This document shows, in pieces, positions 1-5,508 of a DNA stretch of 5,518 nucleotides. The notes below the pieces were generated by a model, which was not told where the DNA came from, did no database searches, and saw nothing but the letters and a program-made list of their open reading frames with translations. The DNA is from CAZFPA01 sp964520975 (GTDB lineage: Bacteria; Bacillota; Negativicutes; Selenomonadales; Selenomonadaceae), in assembly GCA_964520975.1 (NCBI GenBank), contig CAZFPA010000113.1, positions 1-5,518 of the forward strand. The letters are read 5' to 3'. Positions within the stretch are counted from its first letter, which is position 1. Every line of letters starts with the position of its first letter. The position numbers and the translations under genes were made by a program.

Positions 1-149
1 TTGCAAAGCAGGTCATATTTTGGTTCCCGGCCTTGATTTTCATATCCGGTATAAGTCGAATATGGTATACCGATTTTTGAGGCAAAATCTTTTGATTGTG
101 TAAAGCCAGCGGCTTCACGGTATTTTCTCAAATTTTCCTGAAAGCTCAT
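1..149 (-). CDS. XRE/Cro-type helix-turn-helix transcriptional regulator, N-terminal part (3' end outside window)
   Basis: Read on the minus strand from an ATG at 149-147, this frame stays open for 49 codons and leaves the window at base 1, so only the N-terminus is present. The protein starts MSFQENLRKYREAAGFTQ. It has the XRE HTH_3 pattern: a first helix with LRKYREAAGFTQ (about residues 7-18), a second helix KDFASKIG (20-27), and the recognition segment IPYSTYTGYE (28-37) followed by REPKYDLL (41-48). The family binds DNA as a dimer and usually represses nearby promoters, often its own. A strong GGAGGTGAG ribosome site (161-153) fixes the start. It is divergent from the amino acid permease, with 221 bp between the two start codons. 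It is visibly more AT-rich than the genes to its right. Family is clear; the C-terminal domain, which would show whether it is a phage-type, toxin-antitoxin or metabolic regulator, cannot be seen. Confidence 0.85.
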   Translation of the reverse strand, partial: MSFQENLRKYREAAGFTQSKDFASKIGIPYSTYTGYENQGREPKYDLLC

Positions 150-152
150 ATT

Positions 153-161
153 CTCACCTCC
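153..161 (-). promoter_or_regulatory. Ribosome binding site of the XRE regulator
   Basis: On the minus strand GGAGGTGAG sits just upstream of ATG 149, with 7 nt between GGAGG and the start codon. This near-perfect Shine-Dalgarno is the main reason to call a minus-strand gene here although only its first 149 bases are visible. Confidence 0.8.
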
Positions 162-170
162 ATTGTCTCA

Positions 171-199
171 ATGATACTCAAAACCAATAAACAAGTCAA
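171..199 (-). promoter_or_regulatory. Sigma-A type promoter of the XRE regulator
   Basis: On the minus strand there is a -35 box TTGACT (199-194), a 17-bp spacer, and a -10 box TATCAT (176-171), each matching 5 of 6 consensus bases. Transcription would start near base 164, giving a short leader that carries the ribosome site. The pentamer TTGAG occurs twice, 10 bp apart, flanking and partly overlapping the -10 box, which would suit autoregulation. The site is predicted from sequence only. Confidence 0.7.
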
Positions 200-281
200 C
201 AAAAAATTCAAAAAAGAGCTAACTATATTACAGCAAGTTGCGATGCGAAGCTGGCTTTTGTCGGGGAACACTGCGGAGAAG

Positions 282-300
282 GATTTCGCGTTGCGGAATC
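282..300. repeat. Inverted repeat over the -35 region of the permease promoter
   Basis: The arms GATTTCGC (282-289) and GCGGAATC (293-300) are complementary across a 3-nt centre, with one T-G mismatch. The right arm covers the weak -35 element (TTGCGG, 291-296). It could be a regulator site or a chance palindrome. It lacks a following T-run, so it does not look like a terminator on the plus strand. Confidence 0.4.
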
Positions 301-320
301 TCGAAGAATAGTGTTATAAT
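291..320 (+). promoter_or_regulatory. Extended -10 promoter of the amino acid permease gene
   Basis: TATAAT at 315-320 is a perfect -10 box and is preceded by TGT (312-314), making an extended -10 (TGnTATAAT). The best -35 is TTGCGG at 291-296 with an 18-bp spacer; it matches only 3 of 6 bases, which the extended -10 can offset. The start point would be near 327, leaving a leader of about 44 nt before ATG 371. That is too short for a T-box or other large riboswitch, so control is more likely by a DNA-binding protein. Confidence 0.7.
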
Positions 321-346
321 ATGTAACTATACGTACATTACATATT
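318..346. promoter_or_regulatory. Candidate operator: 9-bp perfect inverted repeat over the permease -10 and transcription start
   Basis: The arms AATATGTAA (318-326) and TTACATATT (338-346) are exact reverse complements separated by 11 bp. The left arm overlaps the last three bases of the -10 box and the predicted start point lies at its end. Because transcription would begin at about 327, the RNA would lack most of the left arm, so this fits a DNA operator better than an RNA hairpin. The motif TACAT also occurs three times in direct orientation (334-338, 339-343, 347-351). The bound regulator is unknown; the divergent XRE protein is one candidate. Confidence 0.5.
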
Positions 347-358
347 TACATTTGTTAT

Positions 359-362
359 GGAG
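359..362 (+). promoter_or_regulatory. Ribosome binding site of the permease
   Basis: GGAG at 359-362 lies 8 nt before ATG 371. This supports ATG 371 over the in-frame ATG at 389 (residue 7), which has no comparably well-spaced purine-rich site. Confidence 0.6.
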
Positions 363-370
363 CTGATGGA

Positions 371-1714
371 ATGGAAGAGAAAAAAGAGATGAACCGGGGG
401 CTGAAGAACCGCCATTTGCAGATGATTGCGCTGGGCGGGGCCATTGGCACCGGACTGTTTTATGGATCGGCCTCAACGATTGCGCTGGCTGGCCCGGCCG
501 TGATGCTTTCTTATCTGCTGGGGGGCATTGTGATTTTCTTCATCATGCGCATGCTGGGGGAGATGGCAGTCGATGAGCCGGTGTCTGGTTCGTTCAGCTA
601 TTACGCCGCAAAGTATTGGGGCGCGTTTCCGGGCTTCCTGTCCGGCTGGAATTATTGGTTCAATTATGTTATCGTGAGCATGGCCGAGCTGACGGCTGTG
701 GGCATTTATATGAATTACTGGCTGCCGGATTTTCCGCAGTGGCTATCCGCACTGATCTGTCTGGTCATCATCACACTCATCAATCTCATCAATGTGAGTG
801 TCTACGGTGAGTTCGAATTCTGGATGGCCATCATCAAGGTGTCCGCCATCATCTGTATGATTGTGCTGGGGGCGTATCTTGTCCTTGCTGCTCCGGCAGG
901 CTTCCCGGCGAATTTCAGCAACCTTTGGAGCCACGGCGGCTTTTTCCCGAATGGTGCCTGGGGCGTGGCCATGTCCATCGTGGTTGTCATGTTCTCCTTT
1001 GGCGGCATTGAGCTCATTGGCATTACTGCTGGTGAGGCGGCTGACCCGGATCGTACCATCCCTAAGGCCATCAACCAGGTCATCTGGCGTATCCTGATTT
1101 TCTATGTAGGTACCATGCTCGTGCTCATGGCACTCTGGCCGTGGAATGAGGTCGGCATGGAGGCCAGCCCGTTTGTGCAGATCTTTTCGAATGTCGGCAT
1201 CCCCGCAGCGGCGCATATCCTGAATTTCGTGGTGCTCACGGCGGCGATTTCTGTCTATAATTCGGCTATCTACAGCAATTCCCGCATGCTTTACGGCCTG
1301 GCGGAAAATGGCGATGCACCCGCTTTTTTGAAGAAGCTTTCCCATCGTAGTGTGCCGGTTCGCGGTATCTTTATTTCCTCGGGCATTACGCTGCTCATTG
1401 TCATTTTGAATTACTTCTTCCAGGGACATGTTTTCATGTATCTGCTTTCGATTGCGGTGGCCGCCGCGGTCATCAGCTGGGTGACCATCGTGGTCACACA
1501 TCTGAAATTCCGCCGCTGGTGCGCCAGGGAAAACCATCCAACGAAATTCCACGCGCTCCTGTATCCGTTTGCGAACTATCTCTGCCTGGCTTTTCTGGCC
1601 GGCATCATTCTGCTCATGACGCAGATCCCGGATATGCAGCTGGCTGTCATCGTACTGCCGGTATGGCTGATTGTGCTCTGGGCTGGCTATACGTATCAGC
1701 AGCGGAATAAATAA
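371..1714 (+). CDS. Amino acid permease, APC superfamily (AAT family, ProY/YifK-like)
   Basis: This 447-residue integral membrane protein should import an amino acid together with a proton across the cytoplasmic membrane. It resembles, from memory, enterobacterial ProY and YifK along its whole length. Visible hallmarks are the unwound first-helix motif GAIGTGLF (23-30), GEM (63-65), GEFEFW (146-151), the helix 6 motif FSFGGIE (208-214), and the following signature GITAGEAADP (217-226) with IPKAIN (230-235). About 12 hydrophobic segments can be seen, starting near residues 16, 43, 85, 124, 153, 197, 239, 276, 332, 357, 401 and 425. The short charged N-terminus and the RNK end are normal for the family, as is the length, so the gene looks intact. 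It stands alone: divergent XRE regulator upstream, strong terminator downstream. The substrate cannot be read from sequence; proline, threonine, serine and other neutral amino acids are used by relatives. Confidence 0.95.
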   Translation: MEEKKEMNRGLKNRHLQMIALGGAIGTGLFYGSASTIALAGPAVMLSYLLGGIVIFFIMRMLGEMAVDEPVSGSFSYYAAKYWGAFPGFLSGWNYWFNYVIVSMAELTAVGIYMNYWLPDFPQWLSALICLVIITLINLINVSVYGEFEFWMAIIKVSAIICMIVLGAYLVLAAPAGFPANFSNLWSHGGFFPNGAWGVAMSIVVVMFSFGGIELIGITAGEAADPDRTIPKAINQVIWRILIFYVGTMLVLMALWPWNEVGMEASPFVQIFSNVGIPAAAHILNFVVLTAAISVYNSAIYSNSRMLYGLAENGDAPAFLKKLSHRSVPVRGIFISSGITLLIVILNYFFQGHVFMYLLSIAVAAAVISWVTIVVTHLKFRRWCARENHPTKFHALLYPFANYLCLAFLAGIILLMTQIPDMQLAVIVLPVWLIVLWAGYTYQQRNK

Positions 1715-1750
1715 GAGGGAACCATGGCGTTGTACTATGATAGAGCGTTG

Positions 1751-1789
1751 AGAACTGCGGCTCAAAATGAGCCGCAGTTCTTTTGTTTT
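1751..1789 (+). terminator. Rho-independent terminator of the permease gene
   Basis: A perfect 14-bp stem (1751-1764 pairing with 1768-1781; core GAACTGCGGCTC) closes on an AAA loop and runs into TTTTGTTTT (1781-1789). It lies 36 bp after the permease stop codon. Its strength implies that the permease transcript ends here and that the chemoreceptor needs its own promoter. Confidence 0.93.
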
Positions 1790-1848
1790 ACAGGAAAAGA
1801 TAATTATCCATCAGACATGGAATGTCTTTGAAAAATGGGCAAAAATGG

Positions 1849-1882
1849 AATATTTTAATTACTTACAGTATATAAAAATATT
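1849..1882. repeat. AT-only inverted repeat upstream of the chemoreceptor promoter
   Basis: AATATTTT (1849-1856) and AAAATATT (1875-1882) are exact reverse complements with an 18-bp gap. The spacer between the permease terminator and the chemoreceptor promoter is very AT-rich, so such a match may be chance; it might also be an activator or nucleoid-protein site. Just before it AAAAATGG is repeated at 1831-1838 and 1841-1848. Confidence 0.25.
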
Positions 1883-1896
1883 AGAACTTAGTCCTA

Positions 1897-1925
1897 TTAA
1901 TTGTAAATATGTTAAGCTGTATAAT
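1897..1925 (+). promoter_or_regulatory. Promoter of the chemoreceptor gene
   Basis: A perfect -10 box TATAAT at 1920-1925 is preceded, after a 17-bp spacer, by a poor -35 (TTAATT, 1897-1902, 3 of 6). Transcription would start near 1932, about 35 nt before ATG 1967. The weak -35 may mean that an activator is needed. I looked for a flagellar sigma-28 promoter (TAAA followed by CCGATAA-like) and found none. Confidence 0.55.
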
Positions 1926-1952
1926 TGAAAAGAGTAAGTATTAGTAAATTTC

Positions 1953-1958
1953 AGGAGG
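1953..1958 (+). promoter_or_regulatory. Ribosome binding site that fixes the chemoreceptor start
   Basis: AGGAGG at 1953-1958 lies 8 nt before ATG 1967, ideal spacing. The reading frame is open back to a TTG at 1925, but that TTG lies in the predicted -10 box and has no ribosome site, so the additional 14 codons are not expected to be translated. Confidence 0.88.
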
Positions 1959-1966
1959 GAAAGAAG

Positions 1967-3649
1967 ATGGGACTACAGAAGAAGGCAATCCTCTTTTTTG
2001 ATGTATTGCTGCTGCTCGTGTGTGTGAGTATCGGAATTTTAGGCTATTGGAGTGCGAATCAGGGGTTTACAACTGCGCTGAAGGATAAGGCGGAGGGCGA
2101 TTTGCGGCAGGCAGCTGCCATACTGGAGTTTCAATATCCGGGGCCCTGGGCGGTTCGGGACGGAGCCTTGTATAAAGGGAATATGAAGCTTGATCAGAAC
2201 AGTGAGCTTGTGGATGCGCTCAAGGATTTGTCAGGCGATAATGTGACTGTGTTCAATGGGTCGATGCGAGTTGCTACGACGTATGAAAAGGATGGGAAGC
2301 GGGCCGTGGGCACGGAAGCGTCACAGCCTGTCATTGATGCTGTGCTGCATGCGGGCGGTTCTTTCAGCGGCGAGGCGGAAGTACTTGGCAAGAAATACTA
2401 TAGTGCTTACGCACCTATCCATGGCGTTGATGGCACAACGGTCGGCATGCTTTATGTGGGCATTCCTACCGAGCAGGTGCAGGAGATACAGCACTCCTAT
2501 GTGCAGTCCATGGTATTGACGATTGTAGTATTGCTGCTGCTTATCGGTCTTTTGGTGTGGAACGGCGTGAAAAAGACGCTGCAGCCAATTCTGCGGGTAT
2601 CCGAGGCTATCCAGAAGGTGTCGGAAGGGGATCTGCGGGGGGCGGATCTCATTGCTGCTGGGCAGGATGAGGCAGCTATGCTCGCGCGCAGTGCCAACGA
2701 GATGAAAAACAAGGTGCGCAGCCTTATGCGGAATATTATGTCCTCGGCGGAACAGGTTGCGGCTGCCAGCGAGGAGCTTACGGCTAATGCTACGCAGACA
2801 TCGGATACCATCAAGACGGTAGCCGACAGTATTGTGGTAATGGCCGGGAATGCGGAGACGCAGTCGAAGGCACTGTCAGACAGCGGTGTACAGGTCCAGA
2901 ATATGGGGACTCGTATGGAGGCATTGGCGCAGAGCTCAACCGGTATGCAGCAGGTAGCCGAGAAGAGCCGGGCTGGTGCCGCTGAGGGGCGGAAAACTGT
3001 TGAGACGGCGATTGAACAGATGCAGAAAATGGCTGAGCAGATGGTGAAATCCTCACAGGTGGTGGAAGGCCTTGGTGAGCGCTCCAAGGAGATCGGACAG
3101 ATTGTAGATGCCATTTCTGGCATAGCGGGGCAGACGAATCTGCTGGCGCTCAATGCAGCCATTGAGGCTGCCCGGGCTGGCGAGGCTGGCCGTGGCTTTG
3201 CTGTAGTGGCAGAGGAGGTGCGCAAGCTGGCAGAGCAGTCAGCTGAAGCGGCACAGAATATTTCCGGTCTGATTGGCACAATCCAGCAGGATACAACAGA
3301 AGCGGTTGGCGCAATGCAGAAAGGCAACGAGGAAGTGCAGGCCAGTCAGAGCATTGTGCAGGATACCGGCAGGGCTTTTTCTGATATCGAGAAGCTGGTC
3401 GATGAGCTGTATGCGCATATCCAGGAATCGCTGCAGGGAATCCGCGCAGCAGATGAAGGGAGCAATATCATTCAGACCTCCATGCAGAGCCTGGAGGAAA
3501 GCAGTCGACGGACCGTAGAGGAAGCGCAGTCGGTATCGGCGGCAACCGAACAGCAGACGGCTACCATGAATGAGATTGCCGATGCGAGCCAGTCCCTGGC
3601 ATCTTTGGCGCAGAACCTGCAAAATGAGGTCAATCGCTTTAAACTGTAG
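1967..3649 (+). CDS. Methyl-accepting chemotaxis protein with extracytoplasmic single Cache domain
   Basis: A 560-residue transmembrane chemoreceptor that would signal through CheW and CheA to the flagellar motor. Order of parts: short basic N-terminus; membrane helix 1 (about 7-27); ligand-binding domain (about 30-180) with the single-Cache pattern PGPWAV (58-63), ALYKG (67-71), RVATTY (101-106), RAVGT (112-116) and YSAYAPI (145-151) through GMLYVGIP (160-167); membrane helix 2 (about 182-199); HAMP (about 200-252, with P207 and DE 234-235); then a long coiled-coil signalling domain. The hairpin tip IAGQTNLLALNAAIEAARAG (386-405) is the invariant CheW/CheA contact. ASEELTA (267-273) and AATEQQTA (525-532) look like methylation sites. 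The C-terminus, NRFKL, lacks the CheR/CheB-docking NWETF-type pentapeptide. I start it at ATG 1967 because of the ribosome site and promoter. Such Cache domains bind small acids, amino acids or similar compounds; the ligand here is unknown. It is a single gene between two terminators. Confidence 0.95.
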   Translation: MGLQKKAILFFDVLLLLVCVSIGILGYWSANQGFTTALKDKAEGDLRQAAAILEFQYPGPWAVRDGALYKGNMKLDQNSELVDALKDLSGDNVTVFNGSMRVATTYEKDGKRAVGTEASQPVIDAVLHAGGSFSGEAEVLGKKYYSAYAPIHGVDGTTVGMLYVGIPTEQVQEIQHSYVQSMVLTIVVLLLLIGLLVWNGVKKTLQPILRVSEAIQKVSEGDLRGADLIAAGQDEAAMLARSANEMKNKVRSLMRNIMSSAEQVAAASEELTANATQTSDTIKTVADSIVVMAGNAETQSKALSDSGVQVQNMGTRMEALAQSSTGMQQVAEKSRAGAAEGRKTVETAIEQMQKMAEQMVKSSQVVEGLGERSKEIGQIVDAISGIAGQTNLLALNAAIEAARAGEAGRGFAVVAEEVRKLAEQSAEAAQNISGLIGTIQQDTTEAVGAMQKGNEEVQASQSIVQDTGRAFSDIEKLVDELYAHIQESLQGIRAADEGSNIIQTSMQSLEESSRRTVEEAQSVSAATEQQTATMNEIADASQSLASLAQNLQNEVNRFKL

Positions 3650-3667
3650 ATAGAGTATGGATATAAG

Positions 3668-3712
3668 GGCTCCCGAAAATACCAATTGGTTTTTCGGGAG
3701 CCTTTGTTGTGT
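3668..3712 (+). terminator. Rho-independent terminator of the chemoreceptor gene
   Basis: A 12-bp perfect stem (GGCTCCCGAAAA, 3668-3679, with 3691-3702) encloses the palindrome ACCAATTGGT (3681-3690), so the hairpin may extend with a one-base bulge to a 4-nt AATT loop. It is followed by TTTGTTGTGT, a broken T-run, so some read-through into the next gene is possible. It starts 18 bp after the stop codon. Confidence 0.85.
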
Positions 3713-3796
3713 GTCACGGCTTGCCAGCATGAGGAAATTGTGCGAAAATAGAAAGAAATAGAAATTTTTGCGATGGAATAGCGTTGCGAATCTTAT

Positions 3797-3803
3797 GGGG
3801 GAA
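3797..3803 (+). promoter_or_regulatory. Ribosome binding site that fixes the start of the 491-residue protein
   Basis: GGGGGAA at 3797-3803 is 6-7 nt before ATG 3810. The frame is open back to TTG 3768 and includes ATG 3795, but the site overlaps or follows those codons and could not serve them. I see no convincing promoter between the preceding terminator and this site (3713-3796); it holds only the short direct repeats AAATAGAAA and TTGCGA. Confidence 0.7.
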
Positions 3804-3809
3804 CATATT

Positions 3810-5285
3810 ATGTCAGAAAAGATCCAGTCTTTATATGAAAGAATCCAGCAGGTCCGGCAGGCGGACGGCAGTCTGCCTGAGGACTTTTCCCTGCGGCCGA
3901 TGGCTGAGAACGGGGTGCGCTTTGCGGATGGCGCTATGGATGGAACCGTACGGTATCATTTCGGGCCAACAAAGTCACCGGATATCAGTGCCCTCTGCCG
4001 GGTCCTGACGATGGCTTCCGCGGGGAAATTTACCGAGGCATCCAACGCACTCATTACGCATTTTTCTACGGGTTCAATCATGCTACCGCTTATCGATGAG
4101 CTGCAGGCCTGGGTGCTCGATCATCCGGAGGAACTGTCACCGGAACAGCTGGGGCGTTTTGCACAGGCCATCCTGCGCCAGAGCCCGGACATCGAATCCG
4201 TTAAATTTGCGTTGACGATCCTGGAGATCATGGACAACGAATTGACGGCGGAGTTTCGCGAGACCATTATGAACCTGGCCATTTCCGAGGAATTCACACT
4301 GTATTGCCTGTTCGTCATCGCGGGCTGGCCGGATGCGGATGAGGTGACTTTCCAGCTTGCCCAGAAGCTGCACGGCTGGGGCCGTATCCATGCGGTGAGC
4401 TTTTTGAAGCCGAAGAATCAGGCTATGCGCCAGTGGCTGCTGGCGGAGGGCTGGAAAAACTATGTACTGTCGGATTACTCGGCGATGATCTGCATCAAAC
4501 GAGGCGATCTTCTGGCGGTGCTGGAGCAGGAGAGTCTTTCCCGGGCGGCCTTTGAAAACGCGCGGGACATCATTGCCTGCACGCTCGGTGAAGGTCCGGT
4601 GCCGGGCATGGGGAAATACAAGAAGGCGGCAGAGCTTTTACGGGCGTATATCCGCCAGGCCGGGAAGCTGGCGGCTGTGGTGGAGGATTACAGCAGCATC
4701 TATGATGTGCGGGCCTTTATCACGGAAAGTACACTGGAAGATAAGGATGAGCTGCAGGCGGACTGCACTCGTTTGCTGGATTCGGAGGCCTGCCGTACCG
4801 TCACCCGGCAGGCGGTAGAGGAGGGGCATGGGCTCTATTTTGCCAAGGCCATGGGACTGGAATATGCCGAGGCGGCCTGGAACAGCCTGCACCGCGATTT
4901 TGCTGAGAACTACGGGCTCATTGATCTGCTGCTGCCGGAAAAGCTGCATGTGGAGGAAATCCTCGAGCTCTTTGCGAGCCGGCTGCCGCTGGAGGATATG
5001 GGCTCAGGTCCGGAACAGGAGCTGGGTTTTGGTGAGGAATTCAAGGATTATGGAATTCTTTCTTATGTCGTACAGACACTGCAATGTCTGCCGGGCAAGG
5101 GAGAGAAACTTATCCGCACGGCGCTGGCGGCTCCGGTCATTGGCTGTCGCAATATCGCGCTGAACACGCTGGATGCCTGGCGCAAGGCGGATTATCCGCT
5201 GTCGCCGTCCATCCAGGAGGCCTTGTCCTCCCTGCGTGAGCTCGAGCCGGATGAAAAGACGAAAAAACGGTTGGAAGGATTCTGA
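3810..5285 (+). CDS. Uncharacterised, mainly helical protein (possible HEAT-like repeat scaffold)
   Basis: A 491-residue soluble protein with no signal peptide or membrane segment. I do not recognise a characterised family. It is rich in Leu, Ala and Glu and reads as successive amphipathic helices. An N-terminal section (1-60) is followed by helices that include KFTEASNALI (73-82), PLIDELQAWV (93-102), a central block with HGWGRIHAVSFLKP (188-201), MRQWLLAEGW (206-215) and CIKRGDLLAVL (228-238), and a C-terminal helical section ending with APVIGCRNIALNTLDAW (441-457). That last motif resembles a HEAT-type repeat, which suggests a protein-binding scaffold; this is inference. I vaguely recall related proteins carrying the name limonene hydroxylase, but I see no P450 cysteine motif or nucleotide-binding motif, so I do not adopt an enzyme name. 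Base composition and codon use match its neighbours, and the frame is intact. It follows the chemoreceptor terminator, so co-expression is uncertain. Confidence 0.85.
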   Translation: MSEKIQSLYERIQQVRQADGSLPEDFSLRPMAENGVRFADGAMDGTVRYHFGPTKSPDISALCRVLTMASAGKFTEASNALITHFSTGSIMLPLIDELQAWVLDHPEELSPEQLGRFAQAILRQSPDIESVKFALTILEIMDNELTAEFRETIMNLAISEEFTLYCLFVIAGWPDADEVTFQLAQKLHGWGRIHAVSFLKPKNQAMRQWLLAEGWKNYVLSDYSAMICIKRGDLLAVLEQESLSRAAFENARDIIACTLGEGPVPGMGKYKKAAELLRAYIRQAGKLAAVVEDYSSIYDVRAFITESTLEDKDELQADCTRLLDSEACRTVTRQAVEEGHGLYFAKAMGLEYAEAAWNSLHRDFAENYGLIDLLLPEKLHVEEILELFASRLPLEDMGSGPEQELGFGEEFKDYGILSYVVQTLQCLPGKGEKLIRTALAAPVIGCRNIALNTLDAWRKADYPLSPSIQEALSSLRELEPDEKTKKRLEGF

Positions 5286-5370
5286 ATGCCAGGCTTGACG
5301 GGACAGTGCCGGCGGATGTAGTTTTTTGCGCCAGTGAACTAAAATTTTTGTGGTTTTTAAAAAAATAAGG
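5286..5370. other. Intergenic spacer without a clear terminator
   Basis: Between the stop of the helical protein and the tRNA promoter I found no strong hairpin followed by a T-run. Only weak arms such as GGCG with CGCC around a T-run are seen at about 5312-5333, followed by A/T tracts. Transcription from the upstream gene may therefore read into the tRNA gene or end by another mechanism. Confidence 0.4.
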
Positions 5371-5399
5371 TTGACGTGGGCGGAACTATACGCTATAAT
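5371..5399 (+). promoter_or_regulatory. Strong sigma-A promoter of the tRNA-Thr gene
   Basis: TTGACG (5371-5376), a 17-bp spacer and a perfect TATAAT (5394-5399) give the best promoter in the window, as expected for a stable RNA gene. Start would be near 5406, leaving a leader of about 27 nt for removal by RNase P at 5433. Confidence 0.88.
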
Positions 5400-5432
5400 A
5401 TGTTTTGTCAGTTGCGACAGCGACTTGACGAT

Positions 5433-5508
5433 GCTGATGTAGCTCAGTTGGTAGAGCAGCGCATTCGTAATGCGCAGGTCGTAGGTTCGACTCCTATCAT
5501 CAGCTCCA
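5433..5508 (+). tRNA. tRNA-Thr (anticodon CGT), with encoded CCA
   Basis: A full cloverleaf of 76 nt can be folded by eye. The acceptor stem GCTGATG (5433-5439) pairs with CATCAGC (5498-5504). The D stem is GCTC/GAGC (5442-5445, 5454-5457). The anticodon stem is GCGCA/TGCGC (5459-5463, 5471-5475) around the loop TTCGTAA, giving anticodon CGT at 5466-5468, which reads the threonine codon ACG. The T stem GTAGG/CCTAT (one G-U pair) closes the loop TTCGACT (5486-5492). The discriminator base is T (5505) and CCA (5506-5508) is encoded. All arms are intact, so the gene should be functional. Confidence 0.97.

Noticed and set aside
96..311. Plus-strand 71-codon open frame over the left control region
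   Set aside because: It overlaps the XRE gene and both divergent promoters, lacks a ribosome site, and encodes no recognisable pattern.
321..370. T-box or riboswitch in the permease leader
   Set aside because: The leader from the predicted start is only about 44 nt, and no T-box sequence or antiterminator fold is present.
743..1765. Long minus-strand open frame opposite the permease (340 codons)
   Set aside because: It lies antisense to an unmistakable permease, its product is rich in His, Arg and Asp with no recognisable domain, and it extends through the permease terminator. It is an artefact of codon bias in the real gene.
1724..1831. Small 35-codon frame starting ATGGCGTTG after the permease
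   Set aside because: There is a GAGGG upstream, but the frame runs straight through the 14-bp terminator stem, which makes up much of its coding sequence. It is most likely fortuitous.
1904..1925. Flagellar sigma-28 promoter for the chemoreceptor
   Set aside because: TAAA at 1904-1907 is followed at too short a distance by TATAAT rather than a CCGATAA-type box.
2497..3327. Long minus-strand open frame opposite the chemoreceptor (276 codons)
   Set aside because: The product is Ser/Ala/Cys-rich and low in complexity, as expected from the reverse complement of a repetitive coiled-coil gene. It is a shadow of the chemoreceptor.
5425..5430. Second TTGACG just before the tRNA as a -35 box
   Set aside because: A -10 box at the usual distance would fall inside the tRNA gene, and no TATAAT-like sequence is there. 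The promoter at 5371-5399 explains the gene.
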